DNA from: Talinum fruticosum
Lineage: Eukaryota > Streptophyta > Magnoliopsida > Caryophyllales > Talinaceae
Assembly (NCBI GenBank): GCA_021018815.1
Contig: JAITYX010000146.1
Coordinates: 1-64,000 of the forward strand
DNA length: 64,000 bases
Reading direction: 5' to 3'
The position numbers and the translations under genes are program-made. This document shows positions 25,451 to 37,500 of the stretch, piece by piece (positions within the stretch are counted from its first letter, which is position 1; every line of letters begins with the position of its first letter). The notes under the pieces were generated by a model. It saw only the letters and a list, made by a program, of their open reading frames with translations. It did not search any database and was not told where the DNA came from.

Positions 25451-28219
25451 ATAGCCCGATCAACTTCTTTGATGAATGTGTCGTAACACAAGATTTCAAA
25501 CGAAACTAACGCAATAGAATTGAGTAATAAAAATCTTATTTCAACTAGTTATGTATTAAATAAAAGAAATGAAACAAATTGCAAGCACTTATACGAATTC
25601 AATTATTGAAACTCAAGGAAACATTATTAACAACAAAAATCTATTTGAAACAGAATTGAGGCCACTTGCGTCGCCGACTAGTCTGGTAATTTAAATTTAC
25701 GTAAACGGGGAGAAACAAAGATTTTCAATCCGGATACTTTCATTGCCTTTACCTTTCGAAAACTCACATTTCGATGAAATCTCAACGTTTCTCATATAAA
25801 TAACTAATAATGAATCATTTGCAAATCAAGTTTTGTCACCTAATTAAGTGGTCCCCGATTAATTATCAATTATCGGGGCTTACGCCCTTCAATTCTACCG
25901 CGCGGCTTCAACTTGGGTTCTCGGTCGGTCAGGGAGGTGTGCACCTTATTCAAAGATCGCATCAATTATACAAGGGGTTCCACTTCATATAATAATCAGC
26001 AAGCAAGTTTGACTCATATTCTCTCCTCTCGATTTCGAACTAAAATGAATTGAAATGCGCGCGCTCAATTAAAATGTTTTCAAAGCTATTTTACGAGTGC
26101 GGGAATGTTCGTGCTGAGTTTCGACTCATTATTCGAAATATTTTATTGTTTTTGTTTTAGGGAAAGCATTGGTGAACAATCTATTACCTACCAAGTCCGA
26201 CGAAGGTAAATCATAGTTGGACACGTTGCATTTGTGGTTACGAAGGTGAATAGATGCTCACAGTGATTTTACCCTCAACCGTGGCTTGGGTATGACCTTG
26301 GGAATTATTACATGTTGCATATCATCTTGTGAAATTGACGAAAATTTGGGTTGTATAAATATTATGTCACTAAACAAGTGAACTATATTTTGGGATCTTG
26401 TTTAAATATGAAGTATGACTTAACTACTTAGGTGGTAAGGATTCACCCCTAACGAGACCCAATAGAAACGTAATAGATAGGATGCAAAGTGTAATTTATT
26501 TCATTTTACTTATTTAGCCTTGTCCTATTTTTAGGACGGCTGTGAAGACTCGGACACTCGCTCTATATCTTTCCGAGTCATGCAAAAGGAATCGAGTATA
26601 ACGATGTCATTCATATAGAGTTTTGATTCCAAGGCATTCTCTGTGTCTTAGAAACTTACTTGAGTTAAATAAGTATCTTCTCTATGCGATTCGGCTTTCA
26701 CATATCTCTTTCATCGCTTTTCGGTTAGCGCCTCGAAAGCTGGTTCTTTATTCTAAGTCCACTCTCACTCGGATTAATCGCATTTTGAATATACCAGTAT
26801 TCCATTGTTTCTCACTCGGAATCGACTTGTGGTTATTTACTCTATTGTTTGCATAGTCGGCATTCATAGTTCATTTCATGCTTAGTCTATATCAAGTTCT
26901 TTCCCACTCGATATTCGCTATAGAACGTGTTTCTTTACTTAAGACTAAGTCATATGGAATTCCGAGTATCATGGATATTAGACTCAGAAAATTCCATTTC
27001 TTTTCTAACTCGGATAATCAATTGCGTAATTTTTTCAAAAGTATTTTGTTATCCGTGTCTAACCCTGGACCAAAGTATTTTATACTTTGAGAACCGAAGG
27101 TGTTTTACTTTTGTAGGTTATTCAATCGAGGATATCTTTTCAAACTACAAAAATAGCCGGCTTGAACGTCAAATCACCAGCGAGATATGGCTTTTCACCT
27201 TCCCTGCTTTAGTCTCGTAAGATTGTGTCGGAAGTCGTCCGCTTCCATATCCGGAAAACTGGAATGCCAAGCTTAACGGTGGGTCTCACCACATTTATCA
27301 AGACACAACCGATGGTTTTGGGACTTCCAAGAGAGTTAAACCGTTGTCCAACGTCCATATTTCAACGGATACTTTCCGAGTGACTCGGAAAGCCTTTCAT
27401 AACGGTCACGAGAGGACTCTCGGTCAGCGAGATGAAGACAACGGCTACTCTGCCTAGTCCTCTAGAAAAGGAAGCCACTTCACAAGACTTGAAGGTTGCC
27501 GAATACATTGTCAATACACTTACTTGATCAAAGTTATTGTATTTACTTTCAATCTTCAACTTACAACTCCCACTCTGTAATTCATTACTCTACGAGTTGT
27601 AAGGTCTTGTACTAAGTTACAAACTCTTCTTACATTCTTTGTAAGGTCCCTTGACTAAGTCTGTAAAGGTTAACTCATCTTAGTTGTCCCTAGCTGTAAA
27701 GGTTATCTCAGCTAGGAAGTACTAGATCAAATAAGGTAACTTCGAGTCTAGGAAAACTTGTATAGAGTTGTCCAAGGGAGCAACTCGGGTTCGATCGATT
27801 CACGGTATTTTGTGGACTCAAAATAGTGGATTTGACTTCGTGTGCGGATTGACACGGGCCGTGGTTTTCTGCCCCAGGAGGGTTTCCACGAAAAATCTCT
27901 GTGTTCTCTTTTCGAGTTCATTCTAGACTCGGACAGTCCTGCTTGTACTTGTTTACTCCGATTCATTGCATTCTAAGTTCAATATTTTCCGACCCCGTGC
28001 TTAGACTCGGAATCTGTCTTTGCCTCTTCTCTGTCAAAAAGTGTGTGTTCTCGCAAAGATTTTTCCATCACCCTATTCACCCCCTCCCTCTCTAGGGTGA
28101 CTCGGACTCTCCCGAGCAAACCTTCGAGCGGTAACGTCTTCGGTCGTTATCTTCCGCTGCGACCTTACGTAGTATTCTTTAATTAGGGGATTATTAAGTA
28201 ATGGTGATAGGGGCGTTAC
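25451..28219 (+). mobile_element. Probable retroelement remnant ending in an LTR terminus
   Basis: The right edge ATAGGGGCGTTAC is the reverse complement of GTAACGCCCC, the mirror-image ending expected of chromovirus-like Gypsy LTRs that start TGTAAC. Upstream, 28060-28150 has a GC-richer stretch with CCGAGCAAACCTTCGAGCGG, similar in style to the LTR at 23159. Between 26500 and 28100 many CTCGG/CCGAG phrases recur. I see no gag, protease or RT motif and cannot place the left end. It may be non-autonomous, or several fragments. Confidence 0.35.
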
Positions 28220-28672
28220 GGGGTTTTGGGTTTTGGGTTTTGAGTTTTGGGTTTTGGGTTTAGGGTTTAGGCTTTAGGCTTTAAAGTTTAGGGTTTAAGG
28301 TTAGGGGTTTAGGAATTAGGGTTTAGGGTTTAGGGTTTAGGGTTTAGGATTTAGTGTTTAGGGTTTAAGGTTTATTGTTTAGGGCTTAGGGTTAAGTATT
28401 TAGGATTTAGGGGTTAGGGTTAGGGTTTATAGTTTAGCGTTGAGGGTTTCGGGTTAAGGGTTTTTTGTTTAGGGTTTATGCATTGGGGTTTAGGGTTTAG
28501 GGTTTATGCTTTGGGGTTTAGGGTTTAGGGTTTTGGGTTTGGGGTTTACGATTTAGGGTTTAGGGTTTATGATTTGGGGTTTTGGGTTTTGGGTTTTGGG
28601 TTTTGGGTTTTGGGTTTTGGGTTTACGATTTAGGGTTTAGGGTTTGTGATTTGGGGTTTAGGGTTTAGGGTT
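28220..28672. repeat. Interstitial telomere-like block 3 (TTTAGGG/TTTTGGG)
   Basis: Degenerate TTTAGGG units with many TTTTGGG variants begin at the base after the LTR-like GTTAC end. A local repeat (TTTACGATTTAGGGTTTAGGG and TTTATGATTTGGGG) indicates internal duplication. The orientation is opposite to the terminal telomere. Confidence 0.9.
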
Positions 28673-29370
28673 TAGTTTTTGAAATACAAAATTTAAAATT
28701 TAAAAATTCAAATTAATAACTTTAAATATGAAATTTTAAATTTTAAAATTAAATTTCAATTAAGATAATTTTAAATTTTAAATTTTAAATTTTCAAATTT
28801 CAATTAAGAAAATTTTCAATTTTCAATTTTCAATTTTTCAAATTTCAAATTTTTAAATCGAAATGGGTTGGAAATCTGTCCATTTAAGTTTGAAGGTACT
28901 TTATGTTTTAGTTTGTGAAAAGAATGCATGAAAGTATTCAGTACATTAACAAATGATAACGTCTTTATGACACACAAATTTCAAAAGACAAAACAATATC
29001 GTACTTGTAAATCATATTAATATCTTTCAAACTTCAATGGGAAGATTTCCAACCCATGAAAACAAAATCAATTATTCATTAAAAAATTCAAGACACAACC
29101 TAACACCGTCGAAAAATGTCAAGAGGTTGAAATTTAAAATTGAAAACGAAATATATGAAATATCAAAGTTCAAAGTTCATATTGTAATATTCAAATTTCA
29201 AAATTTAAATGTCAAATTTGAAGTTTCAACTTTGAAAATTGAAAATTGAAAATTGAATTTAAATTGAAATTTCAAATTTCAAAATGAAAATTGAAATTTC
29301 AAACTTTAAATTTGAATTTAGAATATTAAATTTGAATTTTAAATTCAAAGTTAAAATTTTAAATTTAAAT
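28673..29370. repeat. AAATTT/CAAATTT low-complexity tracts
   Basis: Two tracts (about 28680-28860 and 29130-29370) are built almost only from AAATTT, TCAAATTT, GAAATTTC and TGAATTT words, with many short self-complementary stretches. Between them is about 270 bases of ordinary AT-rich DNA. A similar tract recurs at 30240-30400. There is no coding evidence. Confidence 0.75.
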
Positions 29371-29379
29371 TAAATCGGG

Positions 29380-30030
29380 GCCCACAACTTGAGGCTCACC
29401 TCATGGGAAACCTCGGGAAGCATGCACACGACTACTTGAGACCCTACTCGAAAGCGTTTACATCGATGTGAGATATTACGAGCACTTGTCTTGCTTGAAT
29501 TTCAAATTACCCTTTATGGGAAGCATGTCCTCCCACCTCGGGAAGCATGCACATTACGTGATAGGCCACCTCGTGAAGCGTGCGTTACGGCAACGAGACC
29601 CACCTCGAGAAGTGTGTGATACGAATGCGGGACCCACCTGGGGAAGAGTGCGCTACGGCTCTTCGGTATCCGGACACACCTCGGGAAGCGTGCCTTCCGG
29701 TTGCGGGACCCACCTTGGGAAATGTGCGGCTGCGGCAGCGAGGACCCACCTCGGGAAGAGTATGCTATGGCGGCAGACCCACCTCGAAGCGTGCGCCACG
29801 GCGGATGGCGCCCACCTCGAAACGTGCGCTACGAGCAATGGGACACACCTGGGAAGCGTGTGCTACGATGACGAGACCCACCTCGGGAAACGTGTGTAAT
29901 GGCGGCTGCGGGGCCACCTCGGGAAACGTGCCTACAGCAGCAGGACCCACCTCGGGAAGCATGCACACTAGATGTTGGGCCACCACGGGAAACGTGCGCT
30001 ACGGCAGCGGGACCCACCTCGGGATGCATG
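29380..30030. repeat. GC-rich minisatellite, unit about 34 bp
   Basis: About 16 imperfect tandem copies of a unit containing GGGACCCACCTCGGGAAGCG followed by TGCGCTACGGCAGC-like sequence. Spacing is mostly 33-40 bases. The array is sharply GC-rich against AT-rich flanks. It produces several overlapping open frames on both strands that only translate the repeat; these are not genes. A function such as a CpG-dense, methylatable island is inference. Confidence 0.88.
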
Positions 30031-30239
30031 CGAGGTTTATGTCTAAACATATGACAAGGAAGTATAAGTTCGAGGTCCATTTTTTGACATATGGCATATG
30101 AGTGTTCCTTATCATTAACCTCAAAAACTCCCCCATTATGTTCACTTTAGCCAAACCATATGATAACATAGATAAGGAAGTATAAGTCAAATTTCTAGTG
30201 AAAGCAGTACGATAAACTACGCCGAAAAACAGGGCCTTT

Positions 30240-30552
30240 TCGTAGAGCGTGTCAAAATGAATATTTTCATAATATTTTAATAATATTTTGAAAATTCAAA
30301 TTTTTATTTGAAATTTTCCAAGAAATATTTCAATTGAAAATTGAATTTTTTCATTTGAAATTTTTATTCAAAATTTTAATTTCAAATTTGAAATTTCAAA
30401 CCCTAAACCTTAAACTCTAAAAAACCATAAACCCTAAACCCTAAGAGAGCATTATAGAGAGAGTTTGAGATAATGCTTGCGTATCGCTTTCAAACCCTAA
30501 ACCCTGAACCCTAAAAGCCCTAATCCCTAAACCCTAAACCATAAACCCTAAT
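30240..30552. repeat. AT low-complexity tract followed by telomere-like block 4
   Basis: 30240-30400 repeats the AAATTT/GAAATTTC style of 28.7-29.4 kb. From 30401 CCCTAAACC units start, with interruptions (30441-30492 is unrelated), ending near 30552. The orientation is CCCTAAA, so blocks 3 and 4 face each other across 30401-28672 with AT tracts on both inner sides. Confidence 0.8.
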
Positions 30553-30616
30553 GTGATCAAGGCAAAATATGGGGTTCATGATTTGGAATAGTAAAGCAAG
30601 AAGAGTTCTCAGCGAA

Positions 30617-31290
30617 TTTTTTAAAAATAATGATTTCACTCACATTACACCATCTAACTTACAACCCATAGCACACAAACACGTCTAAATTAGTAAACAA
30701 TAACATTCAATGCAAAACAAATTGAAATTGAGAATTTTCTCTAATAGAAACTTCAAAAAGAAAAATATATATTAAATAGCATTCAAAGTATCATTTACAG
30801 AATGGTAGGGTCACATCCTACACCAGAAACTTAATGGCCACACGTCGGAATAAAACACAACTCAAACAATAGGGGCTTGTGCCCGAAGCAAAAGGAATTA
30901 TATCCCTCAATTTGTACATGACAAACGTATAACCAAATCTTCTAAGCTATCAAGGTGGGTTTCTCACATAGCCATTCAGAGGGACTAAATGATATGCAAT
31001 ATATGTCGCACGAATGCGAATTCTTCAAAAACAATTATTTCAATCACATTACACCGTCTAACTTACAACCCATAGCACACAAACACGTCTAAATGAGTAA
31101 ACAGTACCATTCAATGCAAAACAAATCTTCAAATCAAGAATTCTCTCTAATAGAACCTTAAAAGGGAAAATAAGGATAGGATGAACAACCACACGTGTTG
31201 AGAATAATTTTCACCTCACACAACCAAAACAATTTGCATATTGATAATATATACAATATCATTCAAACTATCATTTCCAGAATGGTAATA
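30617..31290. repeat. Direct repeat pair downstream of the DUF1350 gene
   Basis: A stretch at about 30617-30750 recurs at about 31020-31153 (CACATTACACC.TCTAACTTACAACCCATAGCACACAAACACGTCTAAAT and onward). A weaker match follows (30768-30810 with 31246-31290, ATTCAAA.TATCATTT.CAGAATGGTA). This is a diverged tandem duplication with a roughly 400-480-base period, with no coding frame. Confidence 0.8.
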
Positions 31291-31524
31291 GTATGGATAT
31301 TATGCAAAGAACTACGTTTCATGTTTTCAAGACAAATCATTGATAAAACTACGGTGTCATGCTTTAGAACTTTAGACACTCATAAATGTAGACCACATGT
31401 AAATCGATCAAGACCCCCAAGTTTCAATTTCAACAAATAAGAACGAAATACTCATTTTAATTACTTCTTGGGCAAAAGCCTTCAAAATCATTTACTCATG
31501 TCCTTTGAGCAAAAGAACCACACT

Positions 31525-34500
31525 TTATGTCTTCAAAAGCTTTGAACCAATGAACAAAGACATCCAAGAACTGACCACATCAACAAGATGGTCAAGATCC
31601 TTTATGGTTTCTGCACGAAGAAAACGCGAGTCCACACCCAATGTTGTGCCGACATCTCTTGCTACAGTCTCTAATGGAGTCGCAAAAATCAAATTCGCTA
31701 AAAGCTCACTTCCACGATTTACCGCATCAACCATTGCAGGAGGTACATCCGGGAGAGCCTGTACATTAAAAGGGAAAGTAAGTCAAAGCTCCAAAAAAAC
31801 AACCATAGTGGTGCATGAGTCAAATGCTTTAAGATCCACCTGCCGCAAAGGCATGCCATGATCCCCAGGAACTGTACGAATTGACAAATCCAGCATTGAA
31901 CTAATGGCAGAATCCACACTGAGCAATTGTGCTAATGCTGAGGTTTCATCGATTGGGTCATCTTTGAACTTTATTAGAAGATTCCTCGTTACACCATAAT
32001 ATGATTTTACCTGGAATACACAATCATTGAATTGATACATGTCAAGCAAGATATGGTTTCTAAATTTTTAGGTTGCAGTTATATCCAACAACAATTATGC
32101 CTATTCAACTTGGGACAACTCATAAGAGTGTCACCCCCAGAAAAATCTTACCCTATATCTAACCCCATGTTCAATTGTTCTCGTTATATTATATAAATAA
32201 CATTGGTCAACTGCATTAAATGCCAGGCTCAAGTATTGGCTTCTTCCAAAAATGCGGGTACAGTGGTAGTGAATATGAGGAACAAAGGAACAACTACTCC
32301 TAAATGGGGATCCCGCTTTTGCAGAATTTGTAGAGATCTAGATATTGGCAATCTTACCATTACAAACGTTCCTACAAGCATACATTCTAGGAGGCCCACA
32401 CAAAAAAATTTCAAAAACATTTTTGCCAATTTCAAATCTTTGAGAAAAAGTTAACTAAAAGTTAACTAAAAATGCATGAAATATTAGTATTAAGCAACAC
32501 TAGGTAGTAAAATTTCAAGAAATTTTCTTTGCCAAGTTAAAATCTTTTAAAATAAATACTAATACCAAGTAGTAATATCACGTAGCAAGCATACAATTAC
32601 TAAACATCAATCATTGTGCAAGCTAAAATACCCTCATGTCAGTGATCTTAAATGTAGACCTCCCATGTCCAAATCTTTTATCTTCAGCCATTTCCTCTGT
32701 AAGGTGCACATGAGTAACAAAGGAAGGAAAGCCAAATCAAGAATATCCAATATGCTACAGTATTAGAAATCCATTGTATCTTCAAATTTATAAGCAATTT
32801 CGTAGGTCATTAGGAATATTTTTAATTCCCTATTTGATTTAGAATATATTTAGGTAAGTTCAAGTTATTTTTAGAGTGTTATAAATAGAGTACATATCCT
32901 AGGTAATTATTATGCCCCGATGAATATTGATAATTGACAATTTAATTCACAAATACCTGATATTTCTACTTCTTTATGTTCCCCTTTCTCTACTCTCCTT
33001 GTCTAATACCCTCTTTTCCCTTCTAATTTTCCTCTTCCTCTCTAATCCTTATTTCTTCTTCTCTCTTACCCTTCTCTTTGACCATTTCCTGTCAGCTTGT
33101 CTGCTTGTTTGACGACCATTGCTAATAAGCAATAACTGTTTCATTGCCCACAAACTTCTAAAGTTGTTACACTGCAGATTTCAAGGCCGACGGGGTATGA
33201 ATGAATAATTGACTTGAGCAAGGCACAATGCAGTATGCTACCATAGTTTACCTTCTATCTACTTGTCAGCTGGGAACCATATTCCTTCCGCAACGATGAT
33301 CCTCATTTGTCTGGAAGTAGTGTCAACCAATCCTCTAAAGGTATGAAAAAGGGAGTCGGGAGTCTCCTAGGATGGTCCTTCCATTAACCACCTCTGTCAA
33401 TGGATGATGCATTACTCTTCATAAAATTCAAATTCATAGAAGTGGCAGATGGCTCACAACATTGAAATTATCCTGGACAAGGACAATAATCTGGGCAATG
33501 GGCACCTCTCTTCACCAGTAGCAAGGATCCCAGCATCATTTCCTAATTGATAAAGTTATAGAGCTTCATTTCTTATTCATAAAGTTAAAAGGAAACTGCA
33601 TTCATAGCAATCTAAATTCCTCCCACCAGTGCCAGGCTCACTAGTAAGTAACTCATTTTATTACTGCAATTTTTGCTGCACTCTCTCAGCATGTTATGAT
33701 ATATTCAAAATTCCAGAGGACATAGCCTATGATCGATTCACTTAACCCAAGGCCTTAGTGGCCTTCTGCCTTCCTATCCATTCAACATACAGACTCTGGT
33801 AACGAAATGCTCATGAAGCAGGCATGTGTATTCATCATCATGCTGATCGATTTTTGAAGTTTAGCGTGCCCTCTTTTGAGATTAAAGGAACCCTTCCATA
33901 GATAGATCCCTGATTAGTGGCCTAATAGGGTAGGTGAGGGCTGGCAATGGCCGGCGTGCATTGCTGTGAAATGGATGGTCACCACTAGCCGCTCAACAAG
34001 GACCTTGGAAATGGCCTCCAACTAAAATTAAGAATTATTCCACAATATCTAGAAGGGCAGACCTAAAACACCCCCTCCGGCATTAGCCAACATTGGCTCC
34101 CAGCATAACTGTTATTAGAAGCCAGGAGTCAATCGTAAAATGGTACCCCCAAAAATATGGTACCATGAAAGTTGTTAGCAGCAGGAACAGTAGCACTGCT
34201 CCAACCAATCCCTCTTGCAAAACCATTTGTTTCGCTCTATCTGCCACATTTTCTCCAGATCTACAACAGAAGCAGTGATCTCAAGATGGGGCCACATAGA
34301 ATCCAACCATTACCTAAACGCCCATGCACTACCTCTCATCTAATGTCATTTATTTGTTGGAAACGAGCATTTTGGTTGGAACGTGAAAATGCAAGTGTGG
34401 CCATTATCTATCCTGGAAAACTGAAGGCGTATTGCCTATAAAGACCATCATATGAAGGGAAAGAGAACTGAGAAGGAAGAGACGAAAGAAAGCCAAGCAA

Positions 34501-37500
34501 TAGAGGGGTGATAAGGAGAGAGAGGATGGAGAAAAGTGAAAGACCTGAGGCTGCGGAGGAATTGCAAATGAAATCAACATCTACTTTGACTCTCTAGCCT
34601 CAACTGGGGACGGCAGTTCACATAAATTGAATGCATTAGATTAAAAGCACCGCATATAATATAATTCTCATTGAACGAAAATCAGGCGGATATCCAAATT
34701 GTTTCCGGTGAAGACTCATGCATATCCAAATTGTTTCCACTGAAGAATCATGCAGAATATGCTGCTTCGCATAACAAGGTAGTCTTTGCCTAGGTGAAAA
34801 CAGGCATAATCTCTCTAACGAAAAGGAAAAGGCAAAGTAACTTACACGGAACCCAAGTATACCAAAGGTGATAGTAGAAAAATGAAGCAACATTACAAAG
34901 ATGGAGGATTTACGTACAAGCCGTCGAGTTTCTTCTGGTTTTGGACTAAAATTATCTCTTCCTTTGGCCAAATCCATGTACAAGGGAGGAAGTTGCTCAA
35001 CCACAGGAAGAACTTGCTTCATGATAGGAGGGCTGAGGCTCTCCAATTGCTTTAAAGTCATCTCTGCCTGCACATTTTACAATGCCTATTATAGTGCAAT
35101 CCGCACACACACACGTGTGAATATAGAAATTGTTGTGAACTGTCGAAGATATGAAGAGTTCCATTAATGTTTCTACATCTACTCCCTTTTACAAAGTCCA
35201 AAACTTGGGGCATGTTCGTTTCAGCATTTAATGGCAGAGACTATACATTCTACAATGCCTGTTATAGCGCATCAATCTAGACATCACTTAATCGTAGCCA
35301 CACACACACACACAAACGAATAGAAATTGTTGTGATTTAGTCATTCTGTTGAACATAGATCTTTCTGCCATAACGTATACGAAAAATTCAATTTTTCCCT
35401 CCAACTTTTTTTTGTTTAATAATTCAAAATTACACTTGGACAAATAGAAACTGGTTATTGCCTGTTTTTAAGTATTTTTATTTATTTTTGGCTGGTTAAT
35501 GGGTTTCTGCAAGTTTAAAAAGGAAAAATAAAAATATCCTCTTCACCCTCTCTCTCCCCCTCAAACCTCACACCTCCATCTCCCAGCTCTCTATCCCCGT
35601 CAATGGCATTTTCAGCCCTTATCCCGACCCTCCTCATTCTCTCCTTCATCTCTCTCCTCTGCCACCAACGAACCCCTAGTGTCGGAGATTGAGGCCCTCT
35701 AAACAAATTTTGGCTGCTTTGCTTCGCTTGGGCTCAATTTAAATTCCACCTCAATTTCGTTTTTGGGATTTTAGGAAGAATAGTAATGAGAATTTGACTT
35801 TTTTGAGTGCTCGTTTTTCTTCAAATGGAGGAAGGATTCATCTTTTCGGGTTTTAGAAACTTGTAGAAGAAGCCAATCCCCAAAATTCTTCACCTTTTCG
35901 GGCTCTCTCCTCAAGCTGGTTGTATGAAAAATTGACAAGATCCAGCAATGACGACAATGCCGAGATGTTCGCCGCAATCTCGCCGAAGAATGAGTTGGAA
36001 CTCAAATCGAGAACCTAGAGTTTTGGGGAAAGATGATAGGGAGAGCACCTCATGATAATAAGAACCAAGCAGCGCTGCTTGATAATTTTGAGTCCTTAGG
36101 ATTCACGGGTCTTCCTTCTTAACACAAGCTTCAAGGGAGTTTTGGCAACACTCGGACGAGAGTAAGGGGCCGGACAAGACTTCATCCGAGTTGTCGGCTT
36201 ATGAGCTCGGACGGCGGACCGTTTTGCAACCACTCGGACTTGATTGTAAAAGGGATTTATAACCCTTGGATTAGAGTGATGTAACCTAGATCAAGGCCCC
36301 GTAAATAAGCATGGGTCTTCTCTTGTAGGGATCATCTCCGATTTTGAACATTGGCTATATGCTAAGTAAAGTTAAGTCGAGTTCCTTTCAACCCTAAATT
36401 CTCTTTCGCTTGTCTAATTAGTAGCGTAATTAGGTTGTGTCTCGAAGAGTCTAATTATACTTAGACCGAGTGTTATTTGTATCTCTCGAGTGTGATTAGC
36501 GCCCTAGTTTTATCCTTGGTGGTGTGACTATCCTTGGATATTTCTAGTCTATCTTGTTCCCGTTACTTCGATGTTGGTTACATAGTTAATCATCCGTCAT
36601 TAAGTGACTAGCTAGAGTTGTTGGTGTTTTACTTGTTTTATTCTCATTTCTCGTTTCTAAGCCCTTTCGAGCCACTCAAAATTGCGCATTTTCATACTGC
36701 TGTTTTCGATCGGTGTAGCCTCTCCAGTTGGCACATCAAAAGAGAAGGGTAAGGAGCCCGAAAAAGAGTTGTTGGCAACATTGAGGAGAAGAGGACCTTG
36801 AGGCTGGAGAGTTTAGAGAGAGAGGGGGAACACCGCCATTGAAGGAGGTGGCCGAGAAGGAGAGAGAAAGGAGAACACAGAGAGAGAGAAGGAGGTGGCC
36901 AAGAAGGAGAGAGAAAGGGGAACACAGAGAGAGAGTTGGGGAGATGGAGGTGTGAGGTTTCCGAGGGGAGAAGAGGATATTTTTATTTTTCCTTTTTAAA
37001 CCTGCCCAAACCCATTAACCGGTTTCCGTAGGCCCCAACGGTAATTTTGAATTCTAAAACAAAATTAATGGCACCATTAAACGGAAAAAAAGTTGTGGAG
37101 GGCAAAATTGAATTTGTCGAATACTTTAAGGACAGAAAGATATGAGGACTCAATGCAGGGTTTCATTCATGGTTTTTACATTTACACCCTTTTACGAGTG
37201 CTCGAAACTTAGGGCATATTCGTTCGGCATTTTCAGGAATCGAGCTGGTAGCATTTTGGAGCGGTATGGGTAGCATTTAGCATTTTGGAGCAGATTGGAG
37301 CATTTAGCATTTCTCGAACAAGTTGGAGCATTTCAAGCATTTTAAAACATTTTGGAGGTTTTGGGCAGTATTTTTGCATATTTATGAATATTTGCAATGC
37401 AAAATATTACTCCCTCCATTGATAAAGTTGTCAAATTCTTTGCTTATGGCGTCCCATAATTTTTAGAAATCATGCACTAATGTTCTAATATGATCAACCT

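Noticed and set aside
29468..30101. Overlapping 143- and 173-residue reading frames
   Set aside because: They are translations of the 34-base GC-rich minisatellite in different frames and strands; no independent coding signal.
31505..31861. 118-residue plus-strand frame
   Set aside because: It is the antisense shadow of DUF1350 exons 9 and 10, which match the family on the minus strand.
34636..35073. 145-residue minus-strand frame as a separate protein
   Set aside because: Only its first part (35067-34918) is coding, as exon 8 of the DUF1350 gene; the rest is read-through into intron 8.
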